Part shown: one piece after another, positions 19,204 through 23,472 of the stretch
How positions within the stretch are numbered: position 1 is the first letter of the stretch
Layout of the letters: every line of letters starts with the position of its first letter
Notes under the pieces: model-generated
Databases searched by the model: none
What the model was told of the DNA's origin: nothing
Seen by the model: only the letters and a program-made list of their open reading frames with translations
Translations under genes and position numbers: made by a program
Origin: a virus
Reading direction: 5' to 3' (one strand)
IMG/VR virus record: IMGVR_UViG_3300027972_000053
Coordinates: 1 to 23,472 of that record
DNA length: 23,472 nucleotides

Positions 19204-19789
19204 AGCATTCCTTCCTTTCTTCTTTCCACGTTATATTTTTAATAATTGGATATATTGTTCCGACATGAACACCAAACATATTCGCAAGCATTTTATATGA
19301 TAAATTATATCTTTTTTTTAAAAATCTGATCTCATCAACATCATTCCATGTTAGTTTATGTCCGTAATGCTTTTCGCACGTTAACGCTGTTCCATGTTTA
19401 AGTTTATCTTTGAAGTTTCCGCTCCTTGTATCCCAGCGTAAATTATCAAGTCTATTATCTGTTTTAACGCCATTATTATGACAAGCGTCAAGGCGCGACA
19501 TAGGCATGCCGACAAAAGCCGTCAATACTAAACGATGAACCTTAAATTTTTTGTTTGGCAAACCTACCACATAATATCCATCGCCATTTTTTATTTTTTT
19601 TAGTTCTTTTTCTTTATATTTTCTAGTTCTTTTTACTGTCACTCCATTTTTAAAATTCATAAAATCATTTATTGAACAGTTAATTTTTTTTACATTCCCA
19701 TAATTACTTACTTGATAATTTTCATATCCCGGGACATTTTTCCAAATCTCTTGATTCTCCGTTTCTGATTTTGTCTCTAAAGTATTCAT
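19193..19789 (-). CDS. HNH homing endonuclease with NUMOD4 domain
   Basis: The 198-residue protein begins with a NUMOD4 motif (EIWKNVPGYENYQVSNYGNVK, about 14-34). The HNH core follows: VHRLVLTAFVG around 84-94, DACHNNGVKTDNRLDNLRWDT at 101-121. It ends with a helix-turn-helix-like region (KLTWNDVDEIRFLKKRYNLSYKMLANMFGVHVGTIYPIIKN) for DNA binding. It is a selfish mobile gene that cuts a specific site and is copied into it. It overlaps the RHH gene upstream by 68 bases and ssb downstream by 11 bases, so insertion has reshaped both junctions. AAAGGATT supports this ATG. Confidence 0.88.
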   Translation of the reverse strand: MNTLETKSETENQEIWKNVPGYENYQVSNYGNVKKINCSINDFMNFKNGVTVKRTRKYKEKELKKIKNGDGYYVVGLPNKKFKVHRLVLTAFVGMPMSRLDACHNNGVKTDNRLDNLRWDTRSGNFKDKLKHGTALTCEKHYGHKLTWNDVDEIRFLKKRYNLSYKMLANMFGVHVGTIYPIIKNITWKEERKECYGI

Positions 19790-19907
19790 CTGTGAATCCT
19801 TTCTCGATGCACCAATTTATAAAATCGCTTCTGTATGACTTGATTTTATTCCAAACAGCCATATTTTTATTGCGAATATAAATTGTAGTTTGATTCTCGT
19901 TTGACAT
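19722..19907 (-). CDS. Ribbon-helix-helix-like small regulator
   Basis: This 61-residue protein has a short N-terminal strand (TTIYIRN) followed by two helices (NMAVWNKIKSYRSDFINWCIEKG), the usual RHH plan. GGTGA precedes the ATG. A perfect 16-bp palindrome lies 12 bases upstream of the start, just where an autorepressor would bind. The last 22 codons overlap the homing endonuclease in another frame, so the original C-terminus may have been replaced on insertion. RHH identity is by pattern only. Confidence 0.55.
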   Translation of the reverse strand: MSNENQTTIYIRNKNMAVWNKIKSYRSDFINWCIEKGFTDEYFRDKIRNGESRDLEKCPGI

Positions 19908-19918
19908 AATTTCACCTA

Positions 19919-19934
19919 TATTGTTATAACAATA
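19919..19934 (-). promoter_or_regulatory. Perfect 16-bp palindrome, operator candidate for the RHH gene
   Basis: TATTGTTATAACAATA is identical to its own reverse complement. It lies in the 65-base spacer upstream of the RHH-like gene, next to its binding site. AT-rich sequence containing TATAAA- and TTGACA-like boxes surrounds it, but no clean 16-18-base-spaced promoter is seen. Confidence 0.65.
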
Positions 19935-19972
19935 CTTTATATTATTTATTCCAAGTTGTTCTATTTATTCTG

Positions 19973-20182
19973 TCAAATCCCATTGTTTTCCTCGCTTTCT
20001 TTTAAATACTTTTCCATTTCAGGGTGCTTTACTACCGTATCATTGCTGTCAATTTTCCCGCACAAAGCGCATGGAACGCCGCGCATAAACGGTGTATTGT
20101 TCGCGCCCCAAATTTCAACAAGCGGTTTAATTTCTCCGCTGTTTACTTTTTTCGCCACACATTCATAACAGAAATAGCTCAT
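19973..20182 (-). CDS. Small zinc-binding protein (CxxC ... CxLC)
   Basis: This 69-residue protein has YFCYECVAKKV at 3-13 and VPCALCGKID at 36-45, a four-Cys ribbon like the one in the next gene upstream. Both share an EIWGANN/PIWGTNS stretch, so the two are likely related members of one family. The start is placed at the ATG after AAGGGAAAGCGAG. A TTG ten codons earlier is also possible. The function is unknown. Confidence 0.6.
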   Translation of the reverse strand: MSYFCYECVAKKVNSGEIKPLVEIWGANNTPFMRGVPCALCGKIDSNDTVVKHPEMEKYLKESEENNGI

Positions 20183-20201
20183 TTTGATTTCTCGCTTTCC
20201 C

Positions 20202-20504
20202 TTAATTTTCAATACTGTTTAGCAGCTTTTCGGTTTTTTCGGTCAATTTGTTTATTTTGTTTAACAAGATGCTTTCTTCGCTTAACCACGAACAACTTAC
20301 AACTTGATTGATCAATAATTTCCCGTTGATATTATATTCGCATAAGTCTATGCAATCAACGTGGTATTGATTAGCTTGAAACGTTAGTTTGCTTTCCTCG
20401 CTGTTCGTCCCCCAAATTGGAATCAAGCAAACCGGTTTATCATCGCTTTTCCCGCAAATAGGACAAACGAAATTAACCATGTTGGGATGATCAAATATTC
20501 TCAT
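20202..20504 (-). CDS. Small zinc-binding protein related to the next gene
   Basis: The 100-residue protein has FVCPICGKSDDKPVC near 12-26, then IPIWGTNSEESKLTFQAN and YHVDCIDLCEYN near 48-59. A predicted coiled coil ends it (INKLTEKTEKLLNSIEN). CGGAGGAAAAC precedes the ATG, which overlaps the previous gene by four bases. The CPxCG and C...C knuckles plus the IWGxNx block link it to the gene at 19973-20182. Metal binding is likely; the target is unknown. Confidence 0.6.
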   Translation of the reverse strand: MRIFDHPNMVNFVCPICGKSDDKPVCLIPIWGTNSEESKLTFQANQYHVDCIDLCEYNINGKLLINQVVSCSWLSEESILLNKINKLTEKTEKLLNSIEN

Positions 20505-20956
20505 TGTTTTCCTCCGTTGAACTTACGAGGATTACTCGTAAGTTCGTTTTTACCGCTCCATTCAATCGGCACGTATTCGCCGTATTCTTCATTGATTTTG
20601 TTTTGAAAAAAGTCTCTCATGCGAGGAATGAACTCGCTTGTTTCCTTTTTACTCAAACCGCTCAAGGTGCGGAATATCTGCTTTCCACGTTTTTCTATCA
20701 GCCAAACATCTGCAAATAATTCAGACTTCAAAAGCCAGTAGTAGCAAGTCTCTTTCGTTGTATGAAGATATCCGGCTGCAATGGTCAAGTCTCTGAAAAT
20801 CAAACCAAGCTGTTTAAGCGATTTTGATCTTGGCAAATCAACCAGTATTCCACCGCCGAACCGATCCGGCGAACCGAACTCATCAAGAAACGCTTCACGA
20901 TCTTCACCGTTACCGATTGACTCAAAAAATAGTTTTGCATCACAAAGCAAGCGCAT
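20501..20956 (-). CDS. NinB-like recombination protein (tentative)
   Basis: This 151-residue protein has the order seen in phage NinB-type proteins. RSKSLKQLGLIFRDLTIAAGY (43-63) stands for the RSLxQNxxxW opening. CYYWLLKSELF is the central helix, and FRTLSGLSKKETSEFIPRMRDFF (95-117) stands for the T..LS.KEFSEF....IRxF block. EYGEYVPIEW is the final GI.lP motif. NinB-type proteins bind single-stranded DNA and help recombination. The first Asn of the RSLxQN motif is replaced by Leu-Gly here, so this is by pattern and may be wrong. Its place between the exonuclease/annealing genes and other recombination genes agrees. Confidence 0.45.
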   Translation of the reverse strand: MRLLCDAKLFFESIGNGEDREAFLDEFGSPDRFGGGILVDLPRSKSLKQLGLIFRDLTIAAGYLHTTKETCYYWLLKSELFADVWLIEKRGKQIFRTLSGLSKKETSEFIPRMRDFFQNKINEEYGEYVPIEWSGKNELTSNPRKFNGGKQ

Positions 20957-21185
20957 TTTGAAGCTTTCTATTTAAATCTGCGTTCTCTCTAATCAAGTCC
21001 GCGTTTTCTTCTTTTAGCACTTCAACCTCAAGACGAAGCCGTTCATTTTGACCATTAATGTCTTGATTCTCGAATTGCAAGTCTTTGATTTTATCACCAA
21101 GTCGATCATAACAAACTTCGCAATAAATATTAAAATTTTTGTAAGTGTCTCTCCCGCATTCGTCACATTCTATGCAAACACTCAT
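20940..21185 (-). CDS. Zinc-knuckle and coiled-coil protein (81 aa)
   Basis: It starts MSVCIECDECGRDTYKNFNI with a four-Cys site that also includes IYCEVCYDRLG. A long uninterrupted coiled coil follows (KIKDLQFENQDINGQNERLRLEVEVLKEENADLIRENADL in sequence) to the end. A dimer with paired zinc knobs is likely. AAAGGAGG lies just before the ATG, so the longer version reaching 21224 is rejected. Overlap with the next gene is 17 bases. A 20-bp copy of its coiled-coil codons lies in its own leader. Confidence 0.65.
   Translation of the reverse strand: MSVCIECDECGRDTYKNFNIYCEVCYDRLGDKIKDLQFENQDINGQNERLRLEVEVLKEENADLIRENADLNRKLQNALAL
21061..21080 (-). repeat. 20-bp direct repeat, copy inside the coiled-coil gene
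   Basis: TCTTGATTCTCGAATTGCAA matches the leader copy at 21205-21224 in 19 of 20 positions, same orientation, 144 bases apart. Here it encodes LQFENQ. See the leader copy. Confidence 0.6.
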
Positions 21186-21204
21186 TTTCAATCCTCCTTT
21201 AGAT

Positions 21205-21224
21205 TCTTGATTCGCGAATTGCAA
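21205..21224 (-). repeat. 20-bp direct repeat, copy in the untranslated leader
   Basis: TCTTGATTCGCGAATTGCAA matches 21061-21080. It ends about 20 bases upstream of the ATG at 21185 and contains the overlapping palindromes ATTCGCGAAT (21210-21219) and AATTGCAATT (21217-21226). Confidence 0.6.
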
Positions 21225-21264
21225 TTAACCGGCGCAAGATTCCGAGAAATCCCGCACCGATTGG

Positions 21265-21891
21265 TTATTTCTCCTGAATTTTATCAACGACCTGGATTTC
21301 CAGTGCCATCAACATTTTATTAAATTCATTCACCGCACTTTCAAGCATGCGAATATAAACATCATCGCGTTCAATCTGTATTTTGAAATGCTTAAATTTC
21401 GGATGATATCCGAGCAAGTCCCACCATTGGCGTCCAGTCACCCAAAGGGAACCCTGCACCTGGGGAATAAACTTTGTCGGAATAATACCATCAAGCAACA
21501 TCTCAAAATGATTTGTTGCTTTCAGGCATTTTATCTCAAGTCCGCCGTCATCGCCGATTAATCCGTCCGGCGAACATCCGACAGCTTTTGATTCGTCAAG
21601 GTACACAAAACCGACTTGCTTCACAGTTAAGTCATAAACAAGTTCGTAAAACATCCGCGCCTCTGTTTCGACTACGTGGCCGCGCTCGGTCCATTGATTA
21701 CCTTGAAATTTGTCAACATCTTCACCGCCGTACTTTTCGGCAATCAATTCAAGTGCGTACATCCGCGCCTGCGTTGACTGCTTTCCTGTCGGTGTTAAAA
21801 TTCTATCAAAGTTTGATGCTGTTGGAATCCCAACCCGCAAGGCAAACCATTCCGGCGTATTCTGTTCTACATTATCAATTATGATAGCCAT
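21265..21891 (-). CDS. YqaJ/lambda-type exonuclease
   Basis: This 208-residue protein has the YqaJ viral recombinase/lambda-exo blocks in order: TPEWFALRVGIPTASNF at 12-28, ERGHVVETEARMFYEL at 69-84, CSPDGLIG (Asp109) and LEIKC (Glu119/Lys121), then PQVQGSLWVTGRQWWDL with the Gln pair. These make the metal site that digests one strand of a DNA duplex, giving 3' tails. With the adjacent ERF annealing protein it forms a Red/RecET-type pair. The ATG overlaps the ERF stop codon. Length is near the 200-230 residues of the family. Confidence 0.85.
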   Translation of the reverse strand: MAIIIDNVEQNTPEWFALRVGIPTASNFDRILTPTGKQSTQARMYALELIAEKYGGEDVDKFQGNQWTERGHVVETEARMFYELVYDLTVKQVGFVYLDESKAVGCSPDGLIGDDGGLEIKCLKATNHFEMLLDGIIPTKFIPQVQGSLWVTGRQWWDLLGYHPKFKHFKIQIERDDVYIRMLESAVNEFNKMLMALEIQVVDKIQEK

Positions 21892-22643
21892 TACTTTTTA
21901 CCCTTGTTTTCCTTGCGTTCTTTCAATAGGCGGATTGCTTTCGCATAGTCAGTATAAGGCATCTTCTCAAGTGATTCAACTTTCATGTATTTGAGAAATT
22001 CAACCTTGTTAGCACCGGATTCATCAATCCATTCCTGCACTGACTTAATTTCGTCATCCGATAAATAAATAATGTAGGCACCTTTTCCGTCATCATCTTT
22101 TTCAAGCGGTGCAAGTCCTGTAATGGAAAAAAGTGTATAGCGTTGTAAATAAGTGTTCGCGCTTCCTATCGCCTGAATTGCATTCTTGCCGCCTGAAGTA
22201 TCGGCTCCGCTTGTCAGTGACGTTTCCTCGGAATGACCGTCTTTGTGGGTGACGATACAAGTGACCGTCACTTTCCCTTCCGGCGTTTGAGACTGTTTCC
22301 AGTTCGCAAATAATCCAAAGTTCGACAAAGCCTTCGTTATTTCGCTTACCGCATTTCCAAGAGAAGCATGAGTATATTCAATCGTATTGCTGCCTGACTG
22401 ATAGCTCACAAGCATGTCCTTGTAAACCTGCGGCGGATTCTCTTTGAACTTTGACATCGCCGAAACCCATGCCTTTTTCGCCTCATTCGCCTGCCACCGT
22501 TCCTGCAATTCCATCAACTTGGTTAACTTCTCAATGTCCAAGTCTTTTTGAATTGCCAATGCAAGTAAACCGTTCGGCGTTGTGTCTCTCGCAAGAACGA
22601 TTTGATCGTTTTTTATTTCTTGCACTTCAATCACGTTTTCCAC
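21891..22643 (-). CDS. erf: ERF-family single-strand annealing protein
   Basis: The 250-residue protein has the ERF signature region: MELQERWQANEAKKAWVSAMSKFKENPPQV, then EYTHASLGNAVSEITKALSNFGLFANW, VTCIVTHKDGHSEETSL, and SGKNAIQAIGSANTYLQRYTLFSITGLAP with the conserved RY. ERF proteins coat single strands and promote annealing, circularisation and phage recombination. I start at the GTG with GGAGG four bases upstream. An ATG 14 codons earlier overlaps the preceding gene and has no good site. It pairs with the exonuclease immediately after it. A C-terminal helical region (about 200-250) with acidic residues is likely the partner-binding part. Confidence 0.9.
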   Translation of the reverse strand: MENVIEVQEIKNDQIVLARDTTPNGLLALAIQKDLDIEKLTKLMELQERWQANEAKKAWVSAMSKFKENPPQVYKDMLVSYQSGSNTIEYTHASLGNAVSEITKALSNFGLFANWKQSQTPEGKVTVTCIVTHKDGHSEETSLTSGADTSGGKNAIQAIGSANTYLQRYTLFSITGLAPLEKDDDGKGAYIIYLSDDEIKSVQEWIDESGANKVEFLKYMKVESLEKMPYTDYAKAIRLLKERKENKGKK

Positions 22644-22659
22644 GTTTCCTCCGTTTTCT

Positions 22660-22818
22660 TTATTTCTCGACCGCGTCTGGTACATTACCGGCGTTCACCT
22701 GGTCAACCGCCCAAGACAGCAATTCACTCGCCCACTGGTTGATCTTCTTCTGTCGCCTCTTGGCAGCCTCCACCAGCTTTTGATGAACACTTTCAGAAAT
22801 TTGAAGTCCTTTACTCAT
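22660..22818 (-). CDS. Ribbon-helix-helix protein (HicB/Arc-type fold), first gene of the recombination operon
   Basis: This 52-residue protein reads MSKGLQISESVHQKLVEAAK, then RRQKKINQWASELLSWAVDQ. That is the RHH pattern of an N-terminal strand and two helices with a WASELL dimer helix, as in HicB C-terminal and Arc-type domains. ACGGAGGCACAAA gives the start. It lies just after the promoter at 22846-22874 and before ERF, with a 16-base gap to the ERF GTG. An autoregulator of the recombination operon is the simplest idea. No palindrome is obvious in its leader. Confidence 0.65.
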   Translation of the reverse strand: MSKGLQISESVHQKLVEAAKRRQKKINQWASELLSWAVDQVNAGNVPDAVEK

Positions 22819-22845
22819 TTTGTGCCTCCGTTAAATTGTTTTAAA

Positions 22846-22874
22846 AAGATAACTAATAAAATTTAAAAAAGCAA
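22846..22874 (-). promoter_or_regulatory. Sigma70-type promoter (TTGCTT-17-TATCTT) for the recombination operon
   Basis: On the minus strand TTGCTT (22874-22869) and TATCTT (22851-22846) are 17 bases apart, in a 62-base AT-rich spacer. The TTGCTTTTTT core equals that at 10157-10185. Transcription would start near 22840 and enter the RHH gene at 22818. Confidence 0.65.
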
Positions 22875-22880
22875 TAGAAA

Positions 22881-23075
22881 TTATTCCAGCTCAAAAGCTG
22901 ACTCGAATGAGATGGTAGTATTCGGCATTGTGGAAAATACATTTATCGCCTCGACAATGCCAACCGGCGCGTAAATGTTAAAACGCTCATTGACAACGTA
23001 AAAATTACCAATGATATTACGTTTTAAAAACAGCTCTCCATCATAAGCGACCGGATAAAGTTTTCCGTTTTTCAT
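22881..23075 (-). CDS. Hypothetical beta-rich protein (64 aa)
   Basis: Reads MKNGKLYPVAYDGELFLKRN, then IIGNFYVVNERFNIYAPVGI and an acidic tail (ISFESAFELE). GAGG lies six bases before the ATG, and the gene follows the previous stop by one base. Alternating hydrophobics suggest a small beta fold. No family is recognised. It ends about 7 bases before the -35 box of the recombination promoter. Confidence 0.55.
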   Translation of the reverse strand: MKNGKLYPVAYDGELFLKRNIIGNFYVVNERFNIYAPVGIVEAINVFSTMPNTTISFESAFELE

Positions 23076-23076
23076 T

Positions 23077-23274
23077 TCATTCCTCACTTTCAAAATATCC
23101 TTCAAAGCCAAGTTGATTAAACAGCGGAGTTAATTCCATTTCAAGCGCGTCGATGTTTTCTTCCTGAAAATAAAAATCCAATCCTTCGCGTTCGGCGTAA
23201 AATTCAGAACAAGTCAGCCAGCGGTCAAGCCTTTCGGCTTCGCTGAATTTGTTTATTCTATAAATCAAGTACAT
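23077..23274 (-). CDS. Hypothetical acidic protein (65 aa)
   Basis: The protein begins MYLIYRINKFSEAERLDRWL and continues TCSEFYAEREGLDFYFQEEN, with an acidic end (GFEGYFESEE). GAGGAAAAAA precedes the ATG and decides it over a GTG four codons upstream. It is rich in Glu, Phe and Tyr with no motif. It forms a run with the two other small unknown genes at this edge. Confidence 0.55.
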   Translation of the reverse strand: MYLIYRINKFSEAERLDRWLTCSEFYAEREGLDFYFQEENIDALEMELTPLFNQLGFEGYFESEE

Positions 23275-23294
23275 TTTTTTCCTCACTTTGTTTG

Positions 23295-23468
23295 TTATTC
23301 GCCAAGATAAGATACAAATTCATCGTTTTCGTCATAAGCGGCAACTTTAGCAAGGCCATTTTCAAGGTCGATAACTTCGTAAGTCCAATCGTCATCGGCC
23401 TCATCATTCATCTTTTCGGCAAGTTTAATCGCCGCTTCGAGTTCGTAAAAAGTAGTTCCAATAACCAT
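23295..23468 (-). CDS. Hypothetical acidic protein (57 aa), near the window edge
   Basis: Reads MVIGTTFYELEAAIKLAEKM, then NDEADDDWTYEVIDLENGLA and ends DENDEFVSYLGE. It is strongly acidic, with a helix then beta strands. The frame stays open to the window edge (23472), so a start further upstream cannot be excluded, and no binding site is visible. Its stop lies 20 bases before the next ATG. Confidence 0.5.
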   Translation of the reverse strand: MVIGTTFYELEAAIKLAEKMNDEADDDWTYEVIDLENGLAKVAAYDENDEFVSYLGE

Positions 23469-23472
23469 CGGC

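Overview
The window is a gene-dense piece of a tailed double-stranded DNA phage, or a prophage or metagenomic phage contig. It covers replication, recombination, nucleic-acid modification and the edge of a lysis module. All credible genes lie on the minus strand, so transcription runs from high to low coordinates. Most neighbours touch or overlap by 1-30 bases. The DNA is AT-rich. Starts are mostly preceded by strong GGAGG/GAGGAAAT-type ribosome binding sites. Several spacers hold recognisable sigma70-type promoters (TTGACA or TTGCTT, about 17 bases, TATAAT-like). This argues against a Bacteroidetes-type host and for a bacterium with ordinary sigma70 and Shine-Dalgarno signals. Signal peptides, one clear lipobox and an M15-type endolysin fit a Gram-negative host, but the host cannot be named. 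No capsid, tail, terminase, integrase, tRNA or CRISPR is visible.

Layout in the direction of transcription: (1) 23472-20500: three short unknown genes, then a promoter and a recombination operon of a ribbon-helix-helix (RHH) protein, an ERF single-strand annealing protein and a YqaJ/lambda-type exonuclease, then a zinc/coiled-coil protein and a NinB-like protein. (2) 20500-17550: small zinc proteins, an RHH regulator behind a perfect 16-bp palindrome, a NUMOD4-HNH homing endonuclease squeezed against ssb, SSB, a DUF7352-like protein and a small exported protein. A GC-rich, highly foldable 91-base island follows. (3) 17550-13490: four small unknown genes, then a promoter-led cassette of a nucleoside-deoxyribosyltransferase-like protein, a SNF2/DEAD-type helicase and a SPPF-type DNA methyltransferase. 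(4) 13490-10200: a DnaJ-type zinc protein, an HNH-AP2 homing endonuclease, a lambda-O-like initiator with a possible internal origin, and a DnaB-type helicase. (5) 10190-4460: a strong promoter, many small zinc or membrane proteins, a secreted FN3-like protein with a C-terminal anchor, a metallophosphoesterase and an adenine methyltransferase. (6) 4460-1450: two Lar-like zinc proteins, NinG, an Rnl2-type RNA ligase and a RuvC-like resolvase. (7) 1460-1: small lipoprotein and zinc genes, an M15 endolysin and a holin-like membrane protein.

The set reads as one logic. Initiator, DnaB helicase and SSB copy the genome. ERF, exonuclease, NinB/NinG-like proteins and the resolvase recombine it. Two methyltransferases and two Lar-like proteins probably blunt host restriction. 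The ligase and phosphoesterase may repair nucleic-acid ends. The least conventional parts are the helicase-methyltransferase cassette, the GC-rich island at 17567-17657, the 34-bp direct repeats around a membrane gene, and the RHH gene with its palindrome. Function calls come from reading motifs by eye; no database search was possible.
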